From Trichinella spiralis (Eukaryota > Nematoda > Enoplea > Trichinellida > Trichinellidae), in NCBI GenBank assembly GCA_000181795.3, contig CM012955.1:8715279-8779278 (forward strand): 64,000 bases of DNA, read 5' to 3'. The notes below the pieces were generated by a model. It saw only the letters and a list, made by a program, of their open reading frames with translations. It was not told the DNA's origin and ran no database searches. Positions 1 to 11,967 of the stretch are shown here, in pieces. The position numbers and the translations under genes were made by a program. Positions within the stretch are counted from its first letter, which is position 1, and every line of letters starts with the position of its first letter.

Positions 1-824
1 CAAGTGCTCTTTTCATCGCATTTCGACATTTTATCAGGGCATAATGTTGGAACGTTGATGTGCTCTGTACCAAAAACCACGTCCTCTCCTTCAGCGTATG
101 CTATCTGAATAATAACAAACAATCTTGTCTTCAATGAGCATAATAATAATAATAATATTGCTTTTCATTGAATTACAACAAAAAAAGGTTCAAAATCAAA
201 ATTCAGCGTAGCAAATGAAAATTGCTGAAAATTTGAAATCCAACTTCGACTCACAAACTCTGTTTTGCACATATATCTAGTTAGCATCAAATTAAATATT
301 AATTATTATTATTATTATTATTATGAAGTTCTAATTCTAATGATCTTAATTCTGGTTTAATTTCATTAAAAGCAAGTCAATGTTTCAAAAGAGAACGATC
401 GTTCCTGTTGATCCTACTACTGCTTGTTGTCTGTTGATCTCACTTACTTGTTGATCGTCTGGAACTCCTAGCAAATCATTGCGCCATGTGGGATATGTTT
501 CGTTGTTTTCTTTAATGCAGAGTCTCTTTTCAGAATCACATTGGGCGTTGTGCGCGCAGCAGTTGATTCCATCCGCACAGCACACGCCATTTCTGAACGG
601 ACAACATCGCCAATAGCCGCTTTTAAATCCGCAGCAAGTATATCCATTCGGACACTGCTGCTGACCTTCAATGCAAGCTTGGGCCAAGAAAACCTGCAAC
701 AAATTCACACTATACAAACTGTGAAGACTGAGAAACCAAACAAAAATACCTTCTGATCTAAGATAAGCATGGACAGGATGATCAGCATTGGAAAGCTGAG
801 GTACACTTTCTTGTAAGCATCCAT
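1..824 (-). CDS. Granulin/progranulin-like secreted protein, 3' end outside window
   Basis: Secreted granulin-family growth factor or lysosomal protein precursor. Exons on the minus strand are 750-824, 448-693 and 1-104, the last running off the window. Exon 1 starts at ATG 822-824 and encodes a hydrophobic signal peptide (MDAYKKVYLSFPMLIILSML). Exon 2 holds a complete granulin module with the 12-cysteine pattern C-C-CC-CC-CC-CC-C-C. A strong GTAAGT donor at 447 joins it, in phase 0, to an exon that ends in a further cysteine-containing stretch (CPDKMSKCDEKSTC), so more granulin modules probably follow outside the window. If the donor is ignored the frame stops at 385, which would give a misleading one-module protein. 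C. elegans has one progranulin gene, pgrn-1, with several modules; orthology is inferred. A TATA box lies 70 bp upstream. Confidence 0.85.
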
Positions 825-893
825 TGCGCAAGGCGAGTGGCAGTCAACCGTCCGCTTCACGCTCAAACTAACCTTGTGCTGAAAAATCGGGCT

Positions 894-900
894 TTTTATA
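894..900 (-). promoter_or_regulatory. TATA box of the granulin gene
   Basis: Minus-strand TATAAAA, 70 bp before the granulin ATG, with no other ATG between them. The spacing suggests transcription starts near 865-870 and a short 5' UTR. Confidence 0.5.
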
Positions 901-1081
901 TGCTTTCTATCACTGATCTGATCAGTGCTTGGCTGACAAGTGATCCATCAGCATGGCCAATTGTTGTGAAATCTGTTGGAATTCATCTCCGGCAGTTGCT
1001 TTAGTAATTTAAAAATTTAGCCAGGTCAATCAGTTAAAAAAGCTTCAAGCATTGTTGCGGAAGTTTTGTAAAGCATTAAGC

Positions 1082-1541
1082 TTATTTACAACTGCCATCA
1101 AGAGCCGTCTGGCAGTTGCTTCCATCGTTCAAATGGAATAAAATTAGAAACTTCTGTTCAGAACTTTTAACTTTAATGACTAAAAGTGAATTTTTCTCAG
1201 TCATAAAATTTTGCTTATCTTCAGCTATCTTTAGCAGCATTGTCCTTCCATATTTGTGATTATCAATCATTATTTCTTCTTGAACTTAATAACAAAGGTT
1301 TCACATGATACTTTCAAAATAGTTGAAACAAAGGATACATGTTAAAAAACAGTACTTAAAGATTGTTATTTTGGTAAAAGACATAAGCATATGCACTTAA
1401 CTGAACTGTTAAAAAAATATTTATTTTCACTATCAAAAGGATCTGTGAGCCAATTATGAATGTACAGAATAACAGATACAAGTAACAGATATTCTTCCTT
1501 GAAACATAACTTTGTTTAGACGAACTAATTAAGTCAGCCAA
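1082..1541 (-). CDS. Possible small type II membrane protein, 5' end not found
   Basis: Two open blocks on the minus strand fit as exons. The upper block (about 1398-1541, no ATG in frame) encodes a polar stretch and then a long hydrophobic segment (NICYLYLLFCTFIIGSQILL). A donor at about 1398 (A|GTGCAT) joins in phase to an acceptor at about 1287 (TTATTAAG). The second block encodes a charged region beginning QEEIMIDNHKYG and ends CQTALDGSCK at the stop at 1082. The layout would be a short cytoplasmic N-terminus, one membrane segment and an extracellular C-terminal part with two cysteines. The start exon is not identified, the splice sites are moderate, and I do not recognise a family. It could be chance open sequence. 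Confidence 0.3.
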
Positions 1542-2242
1542 AAAAAGAAAAATAAAAATATGCCATGAGAAGAGAAAAAATGATACAACATTTTTGCTAT
1601 GCTGTGCTATGCATTAACAAATTACACCAAAATAAGCAGAAAAACGAGTTACAGCAGACAATTGCCCATTATGTAACATTACGAAATAATAGTCCATATT
1701 ATCGAACAGAACTTATTTATTATTTGCAATTCAATATGCTTCCAGTTATGCAGGTGAAATAACGCTTCTGTGAACAATAAAAAGCATTGTTTTTTAAAAC
1801 CACAATTTTTTACAAAACGTTTTTTTTCAATCTTTCTTTTTAGGTAACACTTCTATTTTTCAAAAATTGAACATATTGAAAAAATAACTTCATATTGCTT
1901 ATTTCATGAACGTTGATTGATAGAACATCTATCAGTTAATATTTACAATCTGAAGCTGGATGCTTGCTGATTAATAGCGTCAGTTTTTACACAATTAGTT
2001 TTCCAATCTTCAAAGGACAGCTGCTAATCCTATGGGTTACAGTTGTTCAAAAAAGCAGCTGTGCAATGACAGCAAATTCCATGAATTTCATATCTTATCA
2101 TTTGACATTTAGTTTAATTTTGCAATTTAATGCTGTTTCTATTTTAAACATAATTAATTTCTTCTTTTGCATTTATAATTTAAATTTCTTACTAAATTTT
2201 CAGCGTTCGTCATGTAGAAATATTTTCAAATACTACACAAAA

Positions 2243-2506
2243 ATGAATCCAAAAATCAGCAGAACAAAAACACAAAGAAACTTTGTCCGAATTAAGAGAA
2301 ATAATATTAATTTTGAAAATTATGCAGAAGGATTAAAGAATTATAAAAATCCAGAAGTTTCATATTCTGAAACTAGCAAATTTAGCTTAATTATTGCATT
2401 AGTAATCATGATTTCATAACTATGAAGCTTTCTTAATTGTATACCCAGTGATTGTAACGCTCAGTTACTATTATTGGTTGTTTCAAAAATATGTCACATA
2501 CGTTAA
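2243..2506 (+). CDS. Possible 66-residue tail-anchored membrane protein
   Basis: Two-exon model: 2243-2401 and 2465-2506, with a 63-bp GTAATC...CTCAG intron in phase 0. The protein is basic and polar (starts MNPKISRTKTQRNF) and, only after splicing, gains a C-terminal hydrophobic segment (FSLIIALLLLLVVSKICHIR) ending at the stop. Single C-terminal membrane anchors of this size are seen in small ER proteins such as SERP1/RAMP4, but similarity beyond layout is weak. A good acceptor (TTTTCAG) 30-40 bp upstream of the ATG could be a 5' UTR or trans-splice site. Unspliced, the frame still ends soon after, at 2419. Confidence 0.35.
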
Positions 2507-2544
2507 TTTGGAGGCTTCATCTTGCCTTAATGGCCAAATTATAC

Positions 2545-2584
<40 letters not shown>

Positions 2585-3680
2585 CACTACGTCGCTACTA
2601 TTATTCAAAGAAAAAATGAAGTAAAATATAAATGAGCTTATTAACCGATAACGTTTCAGAGAAAATACACATTTGTATAATTATAAATGCCATAAAAGCA
2701 CTATGAGAAACGTATGAAGGCGAAATTCAAATAGAATGCCTCAAATAGTTTGAAACGTTAATTTCAAACTTACCCGTATAAAGAAAGCAAAAATTCATTT
2801 CCATTAACTGTTTCGCCATTGGTTCCTCGACTTCTACATTACAGCTTTTCATCTAAATTTTACTCGAATGTAATTTTCAATTTATAAAAAATTTGATTTT
2901 CTTTGCACAAAAATTCCAAAATCAGAAAACTATCCCCAAAATGTACAATAACAGTAATATTTAAAATCACTAACTTACAGTAATTCATTTGAATGCAAAC
3001 TGTACAAAATTAGTCATTTTGTATAGTCAATCATAAAAATAAATCACGTTGCAGAAGAAATGCAAGGGAATAAACAAATACAAATACCAAGCACAATAAT
3101 GCATTAATATTATATAAAATCAAAGTAAAAACTTGTAATTAAACAATTTAGGCAAATAAAAAATGTAAATTAAAACATATGAATAAAATTGATTAGAGTA
3201 AAAGAAAATCAAGTACAGTTCTCAGTAGTGACTGAATTGGCTTTGAACAAGTTATTTCGAAAATGCAAAACAAAACGGAAAACATTTGAAATTTTTATTT
3301 TCATTTTTCCTCATTTCCAAAAATAAGTTGTGCCAGTAAATGATAAATCAAAAAGTGAGAAAATATTTTCTGCGCAGTGTCAGTGGTAAAGCCGCCGCAA
3401 CTTTCGCTACAGTACTCGTTGGATGGATGGAGAAATCAACAAAAAACAAAAAAGCAACAAGATCCATCTACACATTTCTAAATTGCAATTGCACATGCAG
3501 CGGTGCAAAGTCGATAAAAGCATGCTTACTAAACGAATGACGCGCTTACAAAAATATAAACTAAGCATGCATGGACAGATTACACAATGAATGAACAGTA
3601 ACAAACGAAACGCAGTTTGTTACTGTCGTGTAAAATAGAAATAGAAGTAAAATTTAAAAAAAATTTGCAGGCGGGCAAAA
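2507..3680. other. AT-rich intergenic region
   Basis: No supported gene. It holds an AT dinucleotide run at about 2545-2580 and presumably the 3' UTR of the MAST kinase gene near its right edge (that gene stops at 3681, transcribed leftward). Short open frames here are antisense or AT-rich noise. Confidence 0.5.
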
Positions 3681-6600
3681 TTACAGAAAACGGCGCGGTT
3701 TACAGTATACTCGTTTTGGACAGTTAAAGGAACGGGACCGGGACGCACCAGTCGCCAACAAACCACTGGCTAATGGTGATTGGGACTGAGATTGGGCTGG
3801 TGATAATAGCATTTTGGAAGTTCTCAAAGAAGCCTGGTCACATCTGGCCAGTGGAGAGAGCGGCATACTTTGAGGTTCCTTACGACGTGGTGGGGGAGGA
3901 GGTGGAGGCGGTGCGGTTGGTTTCAAAGCGGTCTTAGCAACGACATCCATTTTCAAACCTTGCAGACTTGACGGTCTGGCCGATCGACCATGTCTGCTCT
4001 GCTCAATACTACTACTGCTACTGCCGCTGTTGTTGTTGTTGTTGTTGTTGTTGTTCGAACTACTGGAACAGCTAGTCGACGAATACAGGCAAGGCACTGA
4101 CGACGAACACAGACCTTCGACACTGGAAACGGATCGATGCAGCACCGACGTGGTCAAAGCAGAGGCGCCAAATTCGGCACTGACCCGCTTGCCGCTCATT
4201 CGACGAAACAACGAAGCCGCTTTGCGCTTCTCCATCCAAGCTCGACGTTGAAGCTTCTGCTTGACCGTACCAACGCCGACACGTCTGGCCAACCGACCGG
4301 CCGCTCGACGAGGCCTGCCAATTCGGATACTGGTCTGATCAAGGGAAGTGGCCCTGATTGTCACCCACTGACCACCGCCTCGCATCAGTCGGCGCAACAA
4401 TTCCGGCTGGGTGAAATTCTGAACCGCGGTCCCATCGACGTGTGTAATCAAATCGTTGACACGCAAGCCATTCTGATAAGCAGCACTGCCCTTCTCCACT
4501 GCCTGTAAACATAATAGAAAAAGTATAATAGATTTCAAAAAAATAATCACAATCGACGAACAGAAAACAACACTCACGCTAACAATATGCTGTATAGTAT
4601 AGAAGTCCGTTTGACCAAGGTAAACACGAATCGATTTAATTGAAAAGCCAAACGCCAGGGAACCACGCTGAAAGGTGACCGTTGGCTTGTAGGTATGCAC
4701 AACTGGAGCAATGTCCACTGAAGAGCAGCAGTTCGGTGAACAGTCATGGGAACTGTTGCTACTTTGGCTGGGAGAATTCAACACCGCAGGTGTGGTCACA
4801 TCAGATGGGATGATCAAATGCAGACCGCCGGTCGATTTCGGTGGCGCCACATTAAGTCGCACTGGTGTTTCACAGCTTCTTGTGTCCAAGTGTTGTTGTT
4901 CAACAACATCGTTGCCTTTCAATTGCACAGCCAAATCGCTCGTATCAAGCGAGACCGACAATCTATATAACAACACAAGCAGAACAGAAAAACGAATCCA
5001 TTTTTGAACAACGAACAACATCGACAATTTGTACTCACTTTGGCAAAGCAGAAGAATCGGCACTGATGGTCGAATCGGTTCGATTTAAAGCTTCCCCTTC
5101 AAAAGAGCATAATTCCTCTTCGCCAACGCTTCTACGCTTCCCAGCATTGGGATTCTCCTCGGTCGACGAGACAAACGTTTGATCATTGCCATCTTCGGAC
5201 AACAACAACAACGAATTGGAATCGTCATTATTTTTCTTCAACAATAAAATTAAAATAATAAAAGCATTGGTTAAAATGTAAAATAAAAACAACAACTCAC
5301 AAGCATCAAATTGTCGGCTAGCAAACTGTAGCGCGGAGAACAGCTGGAAAATGATGAAAAAATGGACGAATTTTCTGACCAACTTTCGTCACCTGAATCC
5401 ACATCGTGATTGTAACGCTCAGTTCTTGCTGAAAGCGATAAATCAATAAATCAAGTGTACAACTTTAAACAGAAATTACAATCAAAATAGCTAGTATCAT
5501 CGTCGCCTTCCAACTGGGGTATGAATTCTGCTTTTTGACGAAGCAACGAATGCCAGTTCAAAGAAGAAAAAAATAAATGCGTTTTTATCTCAGACGCACT
5601 GCCAACGGTCCCAAGTCGATCCAGAGGATTTACTTGAAGCAAACCGCGGATCAAATCTACCGCTTCTGCAGGAGGACAATATGGATCTTCAGGAAATTCA
5701 ATTTCATCTGTTAAACAAATAAATAAATAATAGTGCAATTCAAATAGATAAGCAACAATTGCAAAAATAACCATGGATAGCATGTGCAAACAGCTCTTCA
5801 GGGGTACTGCCAAAAAAAGGAACTGTGCCAACCAAAAATTCGTACAGTATAATTCCAATTGCCCACCAGTCGACTGGTTTCCCTTAAAAACAAATTAAAT
5901 TATTTCATAAAACAATATATAAATTATTATTCATGTAAATAATGATAATAATAATAATAATAATAATAAAATTACCATATCCTTGTCGAAGAATAACTTC
6001 AGGTGCAATGTATTCAGGCGTACCACAAATTTGACGGTCTCGAAATTGTTGCGTTTCAGAAACGTCGAAATAATCTTCGCAGAGTAAAGTAGTGCGATTC
6101 ATCAAACCAATTTTCGACAAACCAAAATCGGTCAATTTCACATGACCCATGGCAGTAATCAATAAGCTTAATAACAGAAATCAGTCAGATAGATAGATGA
6201 ATATATGTGGAAATGTAATGCCAATTATTCACTTGTCAGGTTTCAAATCGCGATGCACAATGCCGTACGAATGCAAATATTCCACAGCTAGTACTGCTTC
6301 GGCAATGTACAAACGAGCCATTTCAACAGGAAAAACACCAATTTGCTTCAGCAACGAGGCACAATCACCCCCTTCGACATATTCCATCAGCATGCAAAGA
6401 TGAGTCTTCATTTAATGAACAACACGTTCAAAATAAAGTTCATATAAAAACCATATAAATACATATATAATTTTTTGGTTTTACCTTTGTTTCAAAACTT
6501 CCGTAAAATGAGACCACAAATGGATTATCACTAAAAGTCATTATATCCCTCTCGGCAAACACTTGTTCGAGTTGATTACGCAAGATCAGACTAGATTTGC

Positions 6601-9600
6601 GTAATTTTTTCAACGCAAACCGCTTGCGGGTCTCTTTAGCACGCACGAGATAAACAGACCCGTATGCACCATTTGAAATCAATTTCATCACTTGAAAATC
6701 TTCTTCTTTTAACAAAGGCTTATTGGTGACATGGTCAAAAGCATCTGACGACTGTTGCTGCGGTTTTCCTTTACCATTTTCTGCTTTAATCAAATTTGAC
6801 CCACCAGCAATTAGCTGCTGCTGCTCTTTCAGGTCATTTGTACCTTTATCTGTTTGAAAAGAAACAACAGCTAATTAACTGAGCAAGATTTATTGCATTT
6901 TCCTTTATTATTTCTTACCGCTGTTCACATCATTCGTTAAGCCGAGCTTCGATATTACATAATGCGGAATATCGAGCTCCAAACGTGACTGCTGCTCTTT
7001 CGCGTATTCTTCCATCTCTTTCAACAAATGATAAAATTCTTTCGGATCAAATTCCTTAAAACACCCACAAACAAACATTACATACAGCATAAGCAGAACA
7101 AAAACCAAACAAGCATACGAAACATTCCAGTAGTCGTGCTGGTCTGGAAATAATCATCAGCAATTTTTTGGCGCAATCGTTCAACATTGGATAGCATTCC
7201 AAAGACTTCTCTTTCGCCTGTAGGACAATAAAAACAAAACCGCACAGCAACTTACTTACTTACTTATCAACTGGCGAAATAGAAAAAAATATTCAAAATT
7301 ATTAATTTTCCAAATCATACTTGCGATAAGATGTTTTTCAAACTTTCGGTCATTTCGTAAAAATAAACCGACGAGATGATTTCTTCTTTCGATTTGAGCA
7401 AACAGTCAGAAGCTAATTCCACAATTTGATGGTGGATAAATCTTGCACAACCATCAGAGAACAATTTCACCAAATTCGGATCTTGCTTAATGTTCGGATG
7501 AATGACCGCCACTGGCTGTTCATTGTCCGAAATGTCCAACACCAATGACGGATTGACAGAATTGTCGGCAATAAATTTTTCCAATTTCTCTTCCATATTC
7601 TGTTTTGCCTGAAACAATACAACAAACAAACTACAATGCAATGGCGAAAATATACGGTTTTGTTCTTTGAATCACCTTTGGAAAACGTGATTTGTACAAA
7701 CTGCTGCGCAATAAATCGTCATATTCACAAACGGAAACATTATTACTAAAACTGCTGCAATAAAATGGAAAATTTAAATTAATCTTAGACCAGGAATAGT
7801 AAAAATAACGCAAAAATAAGAATCGAACCTAAAACTCCTGGATCTCCAGCGTAAAGCTGGTGATTTCAAGCAAGCCAGAGTACTTTCCTCGCAATATGAA
7901 CAACTGTCATTGCTGCCTGAATTATTGATTTTCAATTCTGTTAAAGCGTTTGTTAATTTCTCTTGTGATGAATAAACGGACTACAAAAATAAACAAATTA
8001 ATCAGTAACATCGACATTTTATTTTCAAAGATCGATGCATCATCATCACATATCAATCAATACGTACAGAAAATGTGGAACTTTCTGGTGTCTCGTAGCC
8101 AGACGATGGCAACGATGCAATTGACCATCTTCTAGAATCGGGATTAAGATTCCATCTGAACAAAATACCAAATTAGCAAGTAAATAAATATGAAAATATT
8201 TTTTATCAAATATAGAAAGAAAAAAAAAATATATATATATCTATACTTCGCCTTTGCATACGGTTGAAGATTGGAAGACAATAACGCTACAGAAGAAGTG
8301 CGGAACTGATCTGCAAAATTAAAATTCACATTACAAAATAAAATACCACTCAACTGACTCAGCATTTTTCACCAGCTCATCAACTCAAATAATTTATAAC
8401 AAAAAAATATTTTTCAATAATTTAACTTTATCAAATAATAAAATCTTATTTTAAAACATAACTAAGGTTAATTACCATGATGATTTGGCGAACCGCAACG
8501 ATTGGAAACTGGCGATAAACTACTGTTAAAACTACGCCCCGAAACGTGTCCACTGAAACAAACAAATTATATTCTCATAATATGTACAACACTGAAAGCG
8601 GCAACTGCCATCACCTTCGCCTCCTTTTCTTTGGATCAATCTAAATAATAATAAAACAATAAAAAATTTATTTTAACATATCCATAATTCAATACGTAAA
8701 TGAGCAATTTACTACGTATCATAATCCTACTGATAAATCGTTTCAAATTCAATGTCTAGCAACAAACAGAACTATGAATTATGATGGAGCAAACAAACAA
8801 ACAAACAAACAAAAAAAGAAAAACAATTTACATTAATTCATTTTATACAAATGATGAAACGTTGAACAATTAATTAATTATCAATGAAAATTCTGTCAAA
8901 AGTAATTCCACCACTTACCAACAAAAGGGCATTGAAAAATGGTACAGGACTTTGGGAATTTGAGCAACACATCGACGATTCCGCAATACTCAACTGCGGA
9001 CAAGATAAGCTCAATGACGTGCGCAAGCGTGCACTATTACACAATCCGCTTTGAAGAGCCAAATCAAACTTGGACGCTGAAATTGTTACAACAAACTTCA
9101 ATATTTTATGATTCAGATAAAACAAACAAACAGAATGCTCGTCAATAGTGCAATGATTCATTATTTCAGTTTTCCAATTCAAATAAGCTAACAAAATGAA
9201 CAAACCAAATATATTCAGAACATCCGTTTCAAAAAGACGCGCTTCAATAGACGTGCTAATTAGAAAACGTGCAATTCGTCGAGGCAATAATAACTAGGCA
9301 ATATTGAACCACCAGCAGAAGTTTATCCAGCCAATTTTGTTATTCATCAGAAGAATGCCAATGCAGTTTGCACACACACACACACACACACAGCATTAGA
9401 ATATCAAGCAAATCCAATTTCAACTGGCAAATGAACAACATTTTCAACTTCCTTATTCTTTATTTTATAACTAGATTTACTTGATTATCAAATTTCCTAT
9501 GGTATTCAATTTCTAGTGTTAAATAAGTTTCCTGTTGAAAGCAAAAGTAAAAAGAATTGAAACAACAACAACTCGTGAAAAAAATATTTTTTTTCTATTG

Positions 9601-10657
9601 AAAAATCAATCAAAGTTTCTACATGCTCACGATCTCACTTTGCGCTGTTTATTTATTTAAAAAACAACTGCTTCTCCCGCCGTTGAATGTTTCGAAATTA
9701 TCAAGGGAAATTGGGGAAAAAAAATTTTTTTCTTCTCCCCATTGTTCATCAATTCCTCTGGACCAACTAGGCTTTATTGATACTAAGGAATAAGTGGAGC
9801 AACATATTGCCGCTTTCAACGCGCAGTACAACGACGACGTCAACAAGCTGCCCAGAGAAAAGCTGACTGGGACCTAGTGACCTCCTGGAGAATCCAAGCG
9901 TGGTCAGCGGTAAAATTATGGATATAATAATTATCGAGAGACAATTTTCTCAATAAGCCAAAGTGAATTAGGAAAAAAAACGAACGGTTACCATGAAGAC
10001 AGAAAAACTAAACGTCCCCGTTTTGATAAATATGAACGCAGTAGTAGTGACGAAATGGATAGTGAAATTACGGATATCTTTTTGATCAAAATAACAAACT
10101 TTTTGTGGGATTTGGGATATCCAGTGAGAAAAATATTTTTCAAAAACGACAAACAGATACAGTCGGAGTAGACAATTTGGATTGGTCGCACTTTCGCGAT
10201 GCAAAAATGCCTTGCCTCATACGGATGCAAGCGCTTTTCCTCTCTACTAAAACTTGGTGAAATCAATCAGCTGAAGTAGTCTGTTTTTCGGACCACATCG
10301 TTCAACAAATCTTCCAGCAAAGAATCAATGCTATGAGCAGTCATATGACGAATTACTCGGGGAAATTGTATTTTTTTCCAAAAAAAATCATTTCTTTCCA
10401 ACCATTTCAAAGCATTTTCAAATCACTCTACCCTCCCCCCCCCCCAAGCAATCAATGTGAACTAATAATATGAATAAGTATCGACGTCAGTGCGAACAAA
10501 TCGCGCAAAGGGAAAACTGTAACTGAAGAAAGAGCAAAAATAGAAAGCATGCTTTTGAAAAAAGTGACTTACAACCAAATGCGGTTTGAAAATTTGTGCT
10601 TTGGCGTCGAGACTTTGTAAACAAATTTGAACAATGTCTCCTGCGAACTTCCAACAT
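3681..10657 (-). CDS. kin-4: MAST-family serine/threonine kinase (kin-4 type)
   Basis: AGC-group kinase with a PDZ domain; MAST kinases bind PTEN and cytoskeletal partners. Twenty exons fit with consistent phase to give 1283 aa: 10573-10657, 8919-9076, 8615-8640, 8476-8552, 8247-8310, 8068-8155, 7829-7980, 7676-7754, 7321-7608, 7119-7217, 6919-7054, 6485-6849, 6233-6405, 5976-6166, 5772-5882, 5480-5707, 5301-5428, 5039-5235, 4578-4962, 3681-4502. The N-terminal part has the MAST hallmark [13 protein letters not shown], then the DUF1908 region (about residues 160-415). The kinase domain (about 470-770) has [19 protein letters not shown] and APE, so it looks active. After it comes SYFDSRTERY, then a PDZ domain (about 970-1065), a run of nine asparagines, an eight-proline tract and a basic tail. 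The start ATG (10655-10657) is inferred, because an in-frame stop lies just upstream. Confidence 0.95.
9371..9392. repeat. (CA)11 microsatellite
   Basis: Perfect CA dinucleotide run inside the first intron of the MAST kinase gene. Confidence 0.95.
9780..10350 (+). pseudogene. Possible decayed protein-coding fragment in MAST intron 1
   Basis: This stretch is richer in G and C than the surrounding intron. On the plus strand, antisense to the kinase, it reads for long distances in one frame as a charged, RNA-binding-protein-like composition (for example [17 protein letters not shown] at about 10010-10060, and [15 protein letters not shown] at about 9825-9870). At least five in-frame stops interrupt it, and no splice sites remove them. 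A dead gene copy, perhaps a retrocopy, is the simplest reading. The parent gene is not identified, and no poly(A) tail or target-site duplication was recognised. Confidence 0.3.
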
Positions 10658-11967
10658 GACGAAAACCACTGCGTGACCAAAACCAAACGTGATCAATCAA
10701 TACTAAAATGGAATAAAATTATAGCATTTCCACCAACAGCAGCATGATCATGATCAACAACAACAACAACAACAACTTACTGCCTATGAAATGAAAATTC
10801 CAACAACGACGATGAAGTTCGCCGATGAAGAACCTTTTAAGAGACAGTGCGATGTTACTTGCACATGACTCTAAAAAATAAAACATGTCAAAAAAAACGA
10901 CATCGTCACTTGCACTGCGCGGTCAATTTCTCGAATCACAAATCCGCAGCGGTAATTCAAAAAGACAAACTACGCATCACGAGAAACTGATACGAAAACA
11001 TCTCAATATATACTGCTTGCAAATTATTGACTATTGAAGCGATATTATTGAACTTCACACACGCCTGCTAACACGCCCGACAAGCACAGCCATCGCCAAA
11101 ACACATACGCTTCATTCCATCTACACAAAAAACAGTTGACAAACAACCATCACAAGTGGGCTAGCTGCTCAGAATAGATTTCATCGGTGAATTGTTTTTC
11201 AATTTCGACAACTCACTGATAACACGCAACTTCCAACAATACAAACTTGATAACTAATCGATCACAGTACTCCGTACAAGAAAATACAATACAGTAATCT
11301 ATACAAAGGATTGACCAACTTATTCTGTTTTTGAATTTCAGTTTTCAATTTTGCATTGAAATAATTTTCTTACATTTTTTATATTAAAATAAAACTTTTA
11401 AAATTAATCAAAAAGTAATCGCACCAACTCTTTAATTTCACAATATACGAGTCATATAATGACAATCAGGTTGTATTATGACAGTAATTTAAAAAATTTT
11501 AACACTGTAGTGCCGTCTGTTTGTGATATGAGCAGGTGCTTGAAAAATAAAATTCAAGATTGATTTATTTGTTTTTTTGCTCAATTCTGGATTTGATGCT
11601 TCAGTTAAATCTCTACTAGTATCTTGTGCAATTGTCATTGTAACTGGAAGCATTTTTGAACAATCTTCTTTCTAATACTTTAATGTAATTAATGTTCATG
11701 TTGTACTGTTGATGCTAATTTTCACATTACTTCAGTTCACTTTTTCAGTTAATAATTTTTGAAAAACCGATCACGTTCAAAGTGATTATTATGAAAAGAT
11801 AAAATATTTGATCTACTTTCAGCGTTCAACAACTGATAAAATATAAAGTTTTAATTATTATTTTAACAGTTAGTATACATCAGAACGTGAAAATTAACAA
11901 CATGGATAAAAATTTTACATTAATATAATACAGAAATTAACAGATAAAATTAAATTCAAAACTAAAG
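10658..11967. other. Intergenic region upstream of the MAST gene
   Basis: No gene supported. The part nearest the kinase (about 10.7-11.3 kb) is less AT-rich and contains a CAA run near 10.76 kb, so it probably holds the promoter and 5' UTR. The remainder is AT-rich and includes the 3' flank of the membrane glycoprotein gene that stops at 11968. Confidence 0.45.

Noticed and set aside
3407-5182. Several plus-strand ORFs of 65-123 codons.
   Set aside because: They are shadows of the PDZ and C-terminal exons of the MAST kinase gene on the minus strand.
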